From Erysipelotrichaceae bacterium (GTDB taxonomy: Bacteria; Bacillota_I; Bacilli_A; RFN20; CAG-826), in NCBI GenBank assembly GCA_012729405.1, contig JAAYDH010000066.1:1-28462 (forward strand): DNA of 28,462 bases, read 5' to 3'. Position numbers and translations under genes: made by a program. Below the pieces are notes generated by a model. It worked only from the letters and a program-made list of their open reading frames with translations. It did no database searches and had not been told where the DNA came from. Below are positions 7,285-15,426 of this stretch, one piece after another. Position 1 is the first letter of the stretch, and each line of letters begins with the position of its first letter.

Positions 7285-8523
7285 ATGGGATACAACGTTG
7301 ATTCCATTCGCAAACAATTTCCAATGCTTGATGAATCCAAGAAAATGCAAGGTCATTCCCTCGTTTATTTGGATAATAGTTCGACAACCTTTAAACCCCA
7401 ATGCGTCATCGATGCAATATCTTCTTACTACACCGATTTAACAGCCAACGCCCATCGTGGTGATTACGATCTTCTCTATCGAATGGATGTGGAAGTCTTA
7501 AACACCCGCAAAGCTGTGGCTAGATTTGTGAACTGTGATGTGGGAGAAGTAATTTTCACTTCAGGAACAACTATGTCGCTCAATCAAGTCGCTTACGGAT
7601 ATGGACTGAAGCATCTTTCTAAAGGCGATGAAATTGTTATAAGTGAAGAAGAGCACGCATCTAATGTTTTGCCTTGGTTCGAAGTTGCCAAAAAAACTGG
7701 AGCTATTATTAAGTTTGTTCCATTAACTGAAAGCGGAATTATAACAGAAACCAATTTGCGATCCGTGATGAGCAATAAAACGAAAATTGTCTCCCTTGCT
7801 CATGTAGGAAATGTCCTCGGGAACATTCATAATGTTTCCATGATGGCGAGAGTGGCTCACGAATACGGAGCAATCATTTCGATTGATGGTGCGCAATCTG
7901 TTCCTCACCTCAAAACAGACTTTAAATCCTGGGATATTGATTTCCTTTCCTTCTCAGCTCACAAAATGTGTGGGCCAACCGGAATTGGTTGCTTAATTGG
8001 TAAAGCTAATCTTCTCACCGAGATGGATCCCCTGATTTCTGGGGGAGGAAACAACGTTGATTTCCATATTGATGGAAGTGTTGAATATCTCTCTGCTCCG
8101 GCCAAATTTGAAGCAGGAACGCAAAACTTATCAGGAATCGTCGGTTTCCGCACAGCGATTGAATTCATCGAATCAATTGGAATCGATAACATTCACAAGC
8201 ACGACCGAGAGATGGCCGAATACGCGATGGAAAAAATGAAAAATATTGATGACATTATTATTTATAATAAAGAAGCAAAAAACGGCATTATTACTTTCAA
8301 TCGCAAAGACGTTTTTGCTCAAGATGAAGCCACATTATTAAACTCAAAAGGAATTGCGGTTCGCTCTGGGCAACATTGTGCGAAGATACTAGATAATTTC
8401 TTGAAATGCAAGGCGACAGTCAGAATATCAACTTACTTGTACACCAACAAGGCTGATATCGATAGATTCGTCGATGTTTTACTAGAAGGAGGCGACATTT
8501 TAGATGCCTATTTCTCTAACTAA
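7285..8523 (+). CDS. sufS: Cysteine desulfurase SufS
   Basis: A class V aminotransferase-fold enzyme of 412 residues that takes sulfur from L-cysteine, using PLP. The PLP lysine is K227 in SFSAHKMCGPTG. The catalytic cysteine is C365 in RSGQHCAK, the group II (SufS) form. Other family signatures are LDNSSTT at the N-terminus, 'NAHRGDY' and 'SIDGAQSVPH'. The start at 7285 follows GGGAG at 7271-7275. It is followed by sufU with a 20-nt overlap. In Bacillota the persulfide on C365 is passed to SufU instead of SufE, which fits this order. Confidence 0.97.
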   Translation: MGYNVDSIRKQFPMLDESKKMQGHSLVYLDNSSTTFKPQCVIDAISSYYTDLTANAHRGDYDLLYRMDVEVLNTRKAVARFVNCDVGEVIFTSGTTMSLNQVAYGYGLKHLSKGDEIVISEEEHASNVLPWFEVAKKTGAIIKFVPLTESGIITETNLRSVMSNKTKIVSLAHVGNVLGNIHNVSMMARVAHEYGAIISIDGAQSVPHLKTDFKSWDIDFLSFSAHKMCGPTGIGCLIGKANLLTEMDPLISGGGNNVDFHIDGSVEYLSAPAKFEAGTQNLSGIVGFRTAIEFIESIGIDNIHKHDREMAEYAMEKMKNIDDIIIYNKEAKNGIITFNRKDVFAQDEATLLNSKGIAVRSGQHCAKILDNFLKCKATVRISTYLYTNKADIDRFVDVLLEGGDILDAYFSN

Positions 8524-8938
8524 TGACATGATGCGTCAAATCATCATGGATCACTACTCAAATCCAATTAACAAACATCAACCAGCTGATGCGTCTTTTA
8601 TCAAGGTTCATATGCATTCCGACAACTGCATCGATGATTTGGATATCTTTTTGCAAATCAAAAACGATATAGTGACTGATGCCTGTTTCGATGGCGTAGC
8701 CTGCACAATTTCCACAGCCTCCACAGATATTATGTGTGATTTGCTTAAAGGAAAAACTAATAAAGAGGCTGAATATATCATCGACCAGTTTCATCACATG
8801 ATGCACGAACAACCATTTGATGGCGAGGTGCTTGAAGAAGCTTTAGCGTTTATTAATACTTCTAAGCAAGCTGCCCGTGTTAGATGTGCCTCCATTGGAT
8901 ATTTAGCCGCTCAAGAAATATTGAAAGGCAACAAATAA
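8504..8938 (+). CDS. sufU: Zinc-dependent sulfurtransferase SufU
   Basis: A 144-residue IscU-like protein. In Gram-positive bacteria SufU binds zinc, docks on SufS and accepts its persulfide sulfur. The four expected ligand residues are all present: C42 and D44 in DNCIDDLD, C67 in GVACTIS, and C128 in RVRCAS. The usual 'NPxCGD' motif reads 'SDNCID' here, so the glycine between C42 and D44 is replaced by isoleucine. The N-terminal 'RQIIMDHYSNPINK' is typical. The start at 8504 overlaps sufS and has AAGGAGG 11 nt upstream, inside sufS. Confidence 0.94.
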   Translation: MPISLTNDMMRQIIMDHYSNPINKHQPADASFIKVHMHSDNCIDDLDIFLQIKNDIVTDACFDGVACTISTASTDIMCDLLKGKTNKEAEYIIDQFHHMMHEQPFDGEVLEEALAFINTSKQAARVRCASIGYLAAQEILKGNK

Positions 8939-8939
8939 T

Positions 8940-10340
8940 ATGACTGAGAAAGATATTAAGTTCCAGTCTGAATATAACTACGATTTCAAAGACGAAGATG
9001 TATCGATTATTAAAACCGAAGTTGGTTTAACCGAAGATACCATTCGCCAAATTTCCGCTCTCAAAGATGAGCCGGAATGGATGCTTGAGTTTAGATTGAA
9101 ATCTCTTAGAGCATTTAATGCTATGCCTCTTCCCAAATGGGGGCTTGATTTAAGCTTCCTTGATTTTTCCTCATATACTTATTTCACACGTATAACAAAT
9201 AAAGAATCCCAAGACTGGGACGATGTACCTGAAACGATTAAAAATACATTCCAAAAACTGGGAATTCCCGAAGCAGAACAAAAATTCCTTGCCGGTGTCT
9301 CCACACAATATGAATCTGAAGTTGTCTATCACAATATGTTGAAGGAAATCAGTGACAAAGGTGTCGTTTTCCTCTCCACTGATCAAGCACTTAAAATGTA
9401 TCCAGAAATATTTAAAAAATATTTCGCAACTGTTGTTCCAATTGCTGATAACAAGTTCTCCGCATTAAATAGTGCGGTTTGGTCGGGAGGGTCTTTCATC
9501 TATGTTCCAAAGGGAGTCCATCTAGAAAAACCACTGCAATCTTATTTCCGTATTAATAACGAAAAAACCGGCCAGTTTGAAAGATCTCTAATTATTGTCG
9601 ATGAAGGTGCGGAAATCAGTTATGTCGAAGGATGCACCGCCCCGACATACACGAAAGAATCACTCCACGCCGCGGTTGTCGAAATTGTAGTTATGAAAGG
9701 CGCTAAATGCCGCTATACAACAGTTCAAAACTGGTCCACAAATATTATTAACTTGGTCACTCAAAGGGCTCTCGTTCATGAAAATGCGCAGATGGAGTGG
9801 ATTGATGGCAACATCGGTTCACAAATGAATATGAAATATCCAGCTTGCATTCTTGCTGGTGAAGGTGCAAAAGGAACCGTTATTTCTATTGCTGTGTCAG
9901 GAAAAGGGCAACAGCAAGACGCGGGCGCAAGAATGATTCACCTTGCCCCAAATACTACCTCAACGATTATTTCTAAATCAATCGTCAAAAATGGTGGTTT
10001 GACCAACTATCGTGGCACTGTAAGACACGAAAAGAACGCTCACAATTCTCGTAGTCACGTTGAGTGCGACACATTAATGCTCGACGACAGGTCATTAAGT
10101 GATACCATTCCAAATAACGAAGTAAAAAATAATACATCTTATATCGAACACGAAGCAACTGTCAGCAAAATTAGCGAGGATCAATTGTTTTATCTTATGT
10201 CTCACGGAATTAGCGAAAAAGAAGCCGTTCAAATGATTGTCATGGGCTTTATTGAACCATTTGCTCGTGAATTGCCGATGGAATATGCTGTTGAACTTAA
10301 TCAATTAATTAAGTTAGATATGGAAGGTAGTGTCGGTTAA
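8940..10340 (+). CDS. sufB: Fe-S cluster assembly scaffold SufB
   Basis: A 466-residue protein, the usual length of SufB. It contains the conserved central beta-helix with 'VWSGGSFIYVPKGVHLEKPLQSYFRIN', 'DEGAEISYVEGCTAP', 'NWSTNIINLVTQRA', and the C-terminal 'HVECDTLMLDDRSLSDTIP' holding a key cysteine. SufB forms the scaffold with SufC and SufD on which Fe-S clusters are assembled. It starts 1 nt after the sufU stop and ends with TAATG, in which its TAA shares one base with the mnmG start. Ribosome binding is weak (AAAGG about 11 nt upstream), suggesting translational coupling. Confidence 0.97.
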   Translation: MTEKDIKFQSEYNYDFKDEDVSIIKTEVGLTEDTIRQISALKDEPEWMLEFRLKSLRAFNAMPLPKWGLDLSFLDFSSYTYFTRITNKESQDWDDVPETIKNTFQKLGIPEAEQKFLAGVSTQYESEVVYHNMLKEISDKGVVFLSTDQALKMYPEIFKKYFATVVPIADNKFSALNSAVWSGGSFIYVPKGVHLEKPLQSYFRINNEKTGQFERSLIIVDEGAEISYVEGCTAPTYTKESLHAAVVEIVVMKGAKCRYTTVQNWSTNIINLVTQRALVHENAQMEWIDGNIGSQMNMKYPACILAGEGAKGTVISIAVSGKGQQQDAGARMIHLAPNTTSTIISKSIVKNGGLTNYRGTVRHEKNAHNSRSHVECDTLMLDDRSLSDTIPNNEVKNNTSYIEHEATVSKISEDQLFYLMSHGISEKEAVQMIVMGFIEPFARELPMEYAVELNQLIKLDMEGSVG

Positions 10341-12217
10341 TGAATGATTTCGAAATCATTGTCGTTGGTGGCGGTCACGCGGGTTTGGAAGCCTCTTTTG
10401 CTGCTGCTCACAAAGGACACAAAACCCTTCTTATTACTTTAAATAAAAAGTTGATGGGAAACATGCCGTGCAACCCTTCGATTGGAGGATCGGCAAAAGG
10501 GATTGTTGTCCGTGAAATTGATGCTCTCGGCGGAATGATGGGGAAAGCAGCAGATCATCATTACTTGCAGATGAAAATGTTGAATACTGGTAAAGGCCCA
10601 GGTGTTCAATGTCTACGTTCCCAACAAGATAAGGTTGAATACCCTGAATATATTCAAAGTCTGGCCTACGAATGCTCTAATCTTGCGATTATCGAGGGCA
10701 TGGTTATTGGTTTGCTTCACGACGATAACCATGTTTTTGGAGTGAAACTAAAAGATGGCACAGAAATTCAATCTAAGGCAGTAATTTTAGCTACTGGAAC
10801 TTACATGGAAAGCAAGATTTTCCGCGGAAGTGAAGTTAAAGAAGAAGGACCTGATGGCGAACAGCCTTCAAAAGGTCTGTCACCCTATCTAAAGAGCATG
10901 GGAATTGATATCATTCGCCTTAAAACAGGTACCCCACCAAGAATTAAAAGCGAAACAATCGATTTTTCTCAAGCAAGCATCCAACCAGGTACCAGAGGTG
11001 AGTTAGCTTTTTCCTATGAAACGACCCATTTCATACCCTTTGAAGAACAGGTTCTATGTCACTTAATTTATACTACACCAGAAACACACAAACTGATTCG
11101 TGAACACCTCGACCAAACATCCCTTTTCAGCGGATTAATCACTGGAGCGGGCCCCCGCTACTGTCCTTCAATTGAAAGTAAAATTGTAAATTTCCCCGAT
11201 AAGGAGAGACATCAATTATTTTTGGAGCCTGAATCACGTTTCACCGACTCGATTTATCTCCAAGGATTTTCTACTTCCATGCCGAAGAACATTCAAGAAG
11301 AAATGGTCAAAACTCTTCCTGGATTCGAGAAGGCTGAACTTCTTAAGTATGCTTATGCTATTGAATATGATGCAATACAAACATACGAATACGACGCGAC
11401 ACTAAGAATCAAAAAATGGCCGGGGCTATACATCGCTGGACAAATTTGTGGAACTTCTGGATATGAAGAAGCCGCAGCTCTGGGTTTAATGGCAGGAATA
11501 AATGCATCTTTAAACATCGAAGGTAAAGAACCGTTTATATTAAGAAGAGACCAAGCCTACATTGGAGTTATGATCGACGACTTGGTGACCAAAGGAGCGA
11601 GCGAACCCTATCGTTTAATGTCGTCTCGAGCTGAATTTCGTTTACTGTTAAGACACGATAATGCGGATATACGTTTAACTGAAATCGGTTATCGGCTGGG
11701 TTTAATTTTTGAAGATCGATATCATAAGCATTTGCAGAAAATTGATTTGATTAGCCAAGCTACTCAACTATTGCAGAAGACCTATATTGGAGCAAAAAAA
11801 TCTGTAAACCAATTCCTCGAATCAATCGGCTCAGTCCCTCTCAAAGGGGGCGTTCAAGCCTACGAGTTGTTAAAAAGACCCGGCATTAATTTCGAAAATG
11901 TTATGCAATTTATGGACGATTTGCAGGCTTTAAACCTCAAAAAAGACGTTATGGAAGAGGTTGAAATATCAACTAAGTTCGAAGGATATATCGCCAAACA
12001 AAAACGCGAGGCAGACAATCTTAGAAAAATTGAAGAGATGCGCATACCTGATGGATTTGATTATCTGCACATGGATGGCTTGCGTTTAGAGGCTCGCCAA
12101 AAATTAGATACGGTTCGACCAATGACTATCGGACAGGCATCACGCATATCTGGAGTCAATCCGGCTGATGTCACTATATTGGTATTAAATGTAAAAAGGA
12201 GTTTAGGTTATGAATAA
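10340..12217 (+). CDS. mnmG: tRNA uridine-5-carboxymethylaminomethyl modification enzyme MnmG (GidA)
   Basis: A 625-residue FAD protein; the usual length is 620-630. It opens with the dinucleotide-binding motif VVGGGHAGLEA and then GNMPCNPSIGGSAKG, both diagnostic of GidA. 'RLKTGTPPRI' and the late 'LRIKKWPGLYIAGQICGTSGYEEAAALGLMAG' are also present. With MnmE and folate it modifies the wobble uridine of several tRNAs. The gene overlaps sufB by 1 nt and rsmG by 8 nt, so it belongs to one long transcript beginning at the suf promoter. I see no separate promoter. The mnmE gene, often adjacent, is not in the window. Confidence 0.98.
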   Translation: MNDFEIIVVGGGHAGLEASFAAAHKGHKTLLITLNKKLMGNMPCNPSIGGSAKGIVVREIDALGGMMGKAADHHYLQMKMLNTGKGPGVQCLRSQQDKVEYPEYIQSLAYECSNLAIIEGMVIGLLHDDNHVFGVKLKDGTEIQSKAVILATGTYMESKIFRGSEVKEEGPDGEQPSKGLSPYLKSMGIDIIRLKTGTPPRIKSETIDFSQASIQPGTRGELAFSYETTHFIPFEEQVLCHLIYTTPETHKLIREHLDQTSLFSGLITGAGPRYCPSIESKIVNFPDKERHQLFLEPESRFTDSIYLQGFSTSMPKNIQEEMVKTLPGFEKAELLKYAYAIEYDAIQTYEYDATLRIKKWPGLYIAGQICGTSGYEEAAALGLMAGINASLNIEGKEPFILRRDQAYIGVMIDDLVTKGASEPYRLMSSRAEFRLLLRHDNADIRLTEIGYRLGLIFEDRYHKHLQKIDLISQATQLLQKTYIGAKKSVNQFLESIGSVPLKGGVQAYELLKRPGINFENVMQFMDDLQALNLKKDVMEEVEISTKFEGYIAKQKREADNLRKIEEMRIPDGFDYLHMDGLRLEARQKLDTVRPMTIGQASRISGVNPADVTILVLNVKRSLGYE

Positions 12218-12911
12218 TGAAACTTTCCAAAAATTTCTCGATTCTCGATGTATCTCTTGTTCAGATGAACAGGTAAAACAGCTTGAGGAACTGATGAGAT
12301 CAACCTTAAAAACAAACGAGGTTTTCAATTTAACGGCGATTACCGAACCATCTGCTTTTATGGAGAAAATGCTTCTAGATAGTGCGCTTGGATTATTTGA
12401 TATCGACCTAACCGATAAAAAAGTAATCGATATTGGAACCGGAGCAGGCTTTCCGGGTCTTGTCCTTTACATTTTGAATCCAAAAGTGAAACTAACTCTT
12501 TTAGATTCAACAAAAAAGAAGATCAACTATATTAAAGATTTTGTAAGCGATCACAAATATAACATCGAATGTGTATCCGACAGAATAGAAGATTTTGCGC
12601 GAATTCATCGCGGCGAATTTGATTTTGTTTACGCTCGCGCTCTCGCCCCTTTAAATATTTTAGTTGAACTAGCGATTCCTCTTTTGAAAAAAGGCGGCAA
12701 ACTTATCGCCATGAAAGGGCCAGACTGGGAACAGGAGTACAACGCCTCCCAGGGCGCTTTAAAAAAATTAAAATCTCACCTACAAAAGGTATATGAGGAA
12801 AATCTTCCTGAATCAGAAGAACAAAGAGCGATTGTCATTATCGAAAAAGATGATGAAACTCCAAGCAAATACCCACGCGAATTCGCAGATATAAAGAAAA
12901 ATCCTCTCTAA
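12210..12911 (+). CDS. rsmG: 16S rRNA (guanine527-N7)-methyltransferase RsmG (GidB)
   Basis: A 233-residue SAM-dependent methyltransferase. The SAM-binding motif I is VIDIGTGAGFPGLVL near residue 72. The family stretches 'FNLTAITEP', 'ARALAPLNILVELAIPLLKKGGKLIAMKG' are present. It methylates G527 of 16S rRNA. The start at 12210 has AAGGAG at 12196-12201, 8 nt upstream. It overlaps the end of mnmG, the standard gidA-gidB order, and is followed by parA as in many Bacillota near the replication origin. Confidence 0.96.
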   Translation: MNNETFQKFLDSRCISCSDEQVKQLEELMRSTLKTNEVFNLTAITEPSAFMEKMLLDSALGLFDIDLTDKKVIDIGTGAGFPGLVLYILNPKVKLTLLDSTKKKINYIKDFVSDHKYNIECVSDRIEDFARIHRGEFDFVYARALAPLNILVELAIPLLKKGGKLIAMKGPDWEQEYNASQGALKKLKSHLQKVYEENLPESEEQRAIVIIEKDDETPSKYPREFADIKKNPL

Positions 12912-12923
12912 TTTCTCTCTTTC

Positions 12924-12953
12924 TTTACTTTAGTATAGAGGCGGTTATATAAT
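12924..12953 (+). promoter_or_regulatory. Promoter of the parA-parB operon
   Basis: TTTACT (12924-12929), an 18-nt spacer and a perfect TATAAT (12948-12953). The final T of the -10 box is the first base of the parS-like palindrome, so transcription should begin within that site. ParB bound to the palindrome could repress the operon. This is inference. Confidence 0.6.
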
Positions 12954-12968
12954 GTTCCACGAGGAACA
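12953..12968. other. parS-like centromere site overlapping the parA ribosome binding site
   Basis: The 16-mer TGTTCCACGAGGAACA is a near-perfect palindrome. It differs by one base from the palindromic parS form TGTTCCACGTGGAACA known from several bacteria, and by a few bases from the Bacillus form. Its position directly in front of parA-parB supports ParB binding. The base that breaks the symmetry creates GAGGAA (12961-12966), which is the Shine-Dalgarno sequence for the parA ATG at 12973. Confidence 0.75.
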
Positions 12969-12972
12969 TATT

Positions 12973-13740
12973 ATGACTAAAATTATCGCAATCGCTAATC
13001 AAAAAGGTGGGGTCGGTAAGACAACAACTGCCATCAACCTTTCTTCTGCTTTAGCACACTTTACAAGAAGAGTCCTTCTTATTGATATGGATCCTCAGGG
13101 TAATTCGTCACGCGGACTTGGCATTGATATTACTCTTATTAATAAATGTGTTTTTGAAGTGTTAACCGGAGATGCTGACATCAACTCTGTGATTAGAAAA
13201 ACGATGTTAAAGACTCTCGATTTGCTTCCCTCAAAATTGATATTGGCTTCTGTTGATGTTATTGGAAATAAGACAGATAAGCCTTTTTTATTATTAAAGA
13301 GAGCAATAGAACAAATTAAGAAAGAATACGATTATATCATTATTGACTGCCCACCGAGTCTAGGGTTTTTAACTGTTAATTCGCTTGTCGCAGCTAACTC
13401 GGTTCTAATACCTGTTCAATGCGAGTATTTCGCAATGGAGGCTGTGGCGCAAATTCTCTCCAGTGTCTCTCGAATTCAGACCACCTATAACCCCAATTTA
13501 GGAATCGAAGGATTTTTGATGACAATGTACGATTCAAAAACCCGACTCGGTACGGAAATCACCACTCAAATTCGCGGCCTCTTTAAAGAAAATACTTTTT
13601 TAACTCAAATTCCTCGTAACATCTCAATTCCAGAAAGCAACGCTAAAGGTTTGCCTGTAACCGTCTATCGCCCAAATAGTAGTGGTTCTTTAGCTTATTT
13701 CTCACTGGCCAAGGAAGTCATTGATCATGAAGAAAGATAA
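12973..13740 (+). CDS. parA: Chromosome partitioning ATPase ParA/Soj
   Basis: A 255-residue deviant-Walker ATPase. It begins ... IAIANQKGGVGKTTTAINLSSAL with the KGGxGKTT motif, followed by LLIDMDPQGNSSRGLG and the Walker B-like IIIDCPPSLGFLTVNSL. These are the standard Soj/ParA signatures. ATP-bound dimers coat the nucleoid and interact with ParB-parS to move the origin region. The longer frame from an ATG at 12952 is rejected as start because its first codons are the parS-like palindrome itself. The ATG at 12973 has GAGGAA with a 6-nt spacer. parB overlaps its 3' end. Confidence 0.95.
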   Translation: MTKIIAIANQKGGVGKTTTAINLSSALAHFTRRVLLIDMDPQGNSSRGLGIDITLINKCVFEVLTGDADINSVIRKTMLKTLDLLPSKLILASVDVIGNKTDKPFLLLKRAIEQIKKEYDYIIIDCPPSLGFLTVNSLVAANSVLIPVQCEYFAMEAVAQILSSVSRIQTTYNPNLGIEGFLMTMYDSKTRLGTEITTQIRGLFKENTFLTQIPRNISIPESNAKGLPVTVYRPNSSGSLAYFSLAKEVIDHEER

Positions 13741-14569
13741 CAATCCAAAAATTCTCCGTTCTTCCCTTTCAACTTTGATGAAGCGGTTTTCGAATACAGA
13801 TTTGATTTCTTCATTGGAAAAAGAATACTCGAGCTCAAAGCCAGGTTTTATTCCTCTCTCACTGATTGATGATAATCCGATCTTAAAAAAAGCTAGAATT
13901 AATGAACAAAAATTGGAATCGAACATTGCCCAAATTAAAGAAAAAGGCTTCGCCTCTCCCCTTCTTGTCTTACAAAAAGGCGAACGTTTTGAAATCCTGT
14001 ATCCTCGCATTAATTACGTTGCTGCATTGAAGTCCAAACTAGAATCTATTCCTTGCAGCATTATTAAAATATCGGAAGAAGATATGCTCTTTTTCCTTGC
14101 TAAGCGTTTAGAGGAAGACAAAAACAGCAACATTATCGAAATGTCTTTGGTCTTAAATTATTTGCAAAAACGTTATCACTTTACGCAAAGCGAAATTGCG
14201 GAAATGATGCAACAATCAAGATCACAAATTACCAATATTATGCGCTTAATCAAGATGCCAGATTTTGTTTTAAGAGATATATCTAATGACATCCTTTCTT
14301 TCGGACACGCGAGAGCGCTTTCCACTCTTTCGGTTGAAGACATCAAAAAGATTATCCCTATTATTTATCGAGACAACTTATCTGTTCGAGAGGTTGAACG
14401 ACTGGTGTATGCTATGAAGAAGTCTCCTGCTCTTCGAGAGGAAGAAAAGCGACTTAAAGAACTGCTGAACTGCCAAGTTAGTATTAGTCCCAAAACCGTC
14501 TCGCTTCGTTTTAATAGTGAAGAAGAAAGAGAAAAATTTATTCACTCCCTATCTAAAGATAGTGTATAA
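13727..14569 (+). CDS. parB: ParB/Spo0J-like partition protein with diverged CTP-binding motifs
   Basis: A 280-residue protein. Residues 40-125 are the ParB N-domain, 150-200 the parS-reading helix-turn-helix ('FTQSEIAEMMQQSRSQITNIMRLIKMP', 'LSFGHARALSTL'), and 240-280 a small dimerisation end. In typical ParB the CTP pocket is formed by a GERRxRA-type box and an ENxQR box. Here the corresponding parts read YPRINYVAALK (92-102) and EEDKNSNIIEMS (129-140), so most arginines are lost. The ATG at 13727 follows AAGGAAG (13711-13717) and overlaps parA by 14 nt. An in-frame TTG at 13721 is less likely. Identification as ParB is firm from context and HTH; normal CTP-clamp function is doubtful. Confidence 0.88.
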   Translation: MKKDNNPKILRSSLSTLMKRFSNTDLISSLEKEYSSSKPGFIPLSLIDDNPILKKARINEQKLESNIAQIKEKGFASPLLVLQKGERFEILYPRINYVAALKSKLESIPCSIIKISEEDMLFFLAKRLEEDKNSNIIEMSLVLNYLQKRYHFTQSEIAEMMQQSRSQITNIMRLIKMPDFVLRDISNDILSFGHARALSTLSVEDIKKIIPIIYRDNLSVREVERLVYAMKKSPALREEEKRLKELLNCQVSISPKTVSLRFNSEEEREKFIHSLSKDSV

Positions 14570-14570
14570 T
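14541..14570 (+). promoter_or_regulatory. Promoter of the FMN riboswitch-ribU unit
   Basis: TTCACT (14541-14546), an 18-nt spacer and a perfect TATAAT (14565-14570). The -10 box overlaps the parB stop codon. It would start transcription about 14577, exactly at the first paired base of the riboswitch. Confidence 0.65.
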
Positions 14571-14576
14571 GGGTTC

Positions 14577-14680
14577 ACTTCAGGGCAACGAATAACGTGA
14601 CCGGCGGTAAACCCCGCGAGCTCAATGAGCAGGAACTTGTGAAATTCAAGTGGCGACAGTAAAGTCTGGATGAAAGAAGT
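14577..14680 (+). promoter_or_regulatory. FMN riboswitch (RFN element)
   Basis: The conserved elements are in order: CTTCAGGGC at the 5' side, GTGACCGGCGGTAA followed by CCCCGCGAGC, and GGCGACAGTAAAGTCTGGATG with GAAGAAG-like closure at the 3' side. The P1 stem pairs ACTTC (14577-14581) with GAAGT (14676-14680). FMN binding in this class lowers expression of the downstream gene, here a riboflavin transporter, which is a classic partner. Confidence 0.95.
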
Positions 14681-14691
14681 TATAGTTTTTT

Positions 14692-14710
14692 AGCTCTGGA
14701 ATAAGGAGCT
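14692..14710 (+). promoter_or_regulatory. Shine-Dalgarno sequestering hairpin (riboswitch expression platform)
   Basis: AGCTC (14692-14696) pairs with GAGCT (14706-14710) around a 9-nt loop. The 3' arm contains the GGAG (14705-14708) that serves the ribU ATG at 14719. The hairpin can hide the ribosome binding site, so control is probably at translation. A U-rich stretch follows (14710-14718), so weak termination is also conceivable. Confidence 0.6.
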
Positions 14711-14718
14711 TTTATTTT

Positions 14719-15426
14719 ATGAGTGATTGGGAATTATGGAGAATTGTGATCGCCTCCGCAGGTTTAATCGGTATACTGAGTTATTCTTTGATTCGCGGAT
14801 CTGATAGTCAATTCAAAGGAATTAACACAAAAATTTTAGCTCGAAGCGGTGTTTTTGCCGCCATTTCGATCATTTTATATATCATTCCTTTCTTTAATGT
14901 TAATTTGCCCGGCTTTCCATCGTTCCTTAATCTTCACTTCGACGAAGTGCCGGCCTTGATTTCTGGGTTTGCTTATGGTCCGCTCTCAGCAACTTTGGTT
15001 GTTATTGCTAAGACTATTGTTAAACTCCCGATGACTTCCACTTTAGGCGTTGGCGAACTCTTTGATCTTGTTGCTTCATTGGCTTTTGTTATTCCTGCCG
15101 CTCTCTTTTATCGTCGTAAAAGAAAAGTTAGTTCCGCTTTAATTGGCTTATCAATTGGTACCCTTTGCCAATTGGTGGTTGCCGCTTTCTTTAGTACGTT
15201 TGTTATTTTGGATTTTTATATCTTTGTGATGGGAATGAGCGAACAGATGCTCCTTGGAATTATCCAATTAGCAAATCCAAGCGTCACTTCCTTGAAATGG
15301 CCATATTTTTGGTATGTCGCAGTCCCCTTTAATCTTATTAAGGATGTAGCGGTAGTCTTCTTGACATTTGTCTTGTATAAACGAACGCACCTATTAATCG
15401 ATAGAATTGGAACACAAAAAAACTAG
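14719..15426 (+). CDS. ribU: Riboflavin-specific ECF transporter S component RibU
   Basis: A very hydrophobic protein of 235 residues with about six membrane segments. It carries the substrate-binding signature of RibU: 'LNLHFDEVPALISGFAYGPLSA', 'KTIVKLPMTSTLGVGELFDL'. RibU captures riboflavin and works with the shared EcfA/A'/T energising module, whose genes are not in the window. The FMN riboswitch directly upstream confirms the substrate. It is longer than many RibU proteins because of an additional hydrophobic N-terminal stretch (residues 1-25). The gene is alone in its unit, with a strong terminator behind it. Confidence 0.94.
   Translation: MSDWELWRIVIASAGLIGILSYSLIRGSDSQFKGINTKILARSGVFAAISIILYIIPFFNVNLPGFPSFLNLHFDEVPALISGFAYGPLSATLVVIAKTIVKLPMTSTLGVGELFDLVASLAFVIPAALFYRRKRKVSSALIGLSIGTLCQLVVAAFFSTFVILDFYIFVMGMSEQMLLGIIQLANPSVTSLKWPYFWYVAVPFNLIKDVAVVFLTFVLYKRTHLLIDRIGTQKN

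Noticed and set aside
12903..12942. CCTCT ... AGAGG repeat after rsmG as a terminator
   Set aside because: The loop is long, the stem is only 5 bp and no T-run follows. The region is better read as the parA promoter.
12952..12972. Seven extra N-terminal codons of parA (start at 12952)
   Set aside because: These codons are the parS-like palindrome and the Shine-Dalgarno sequence. Soj proteins normally begin a few residues before the KGGVGKT motif, as with the start at 12973.
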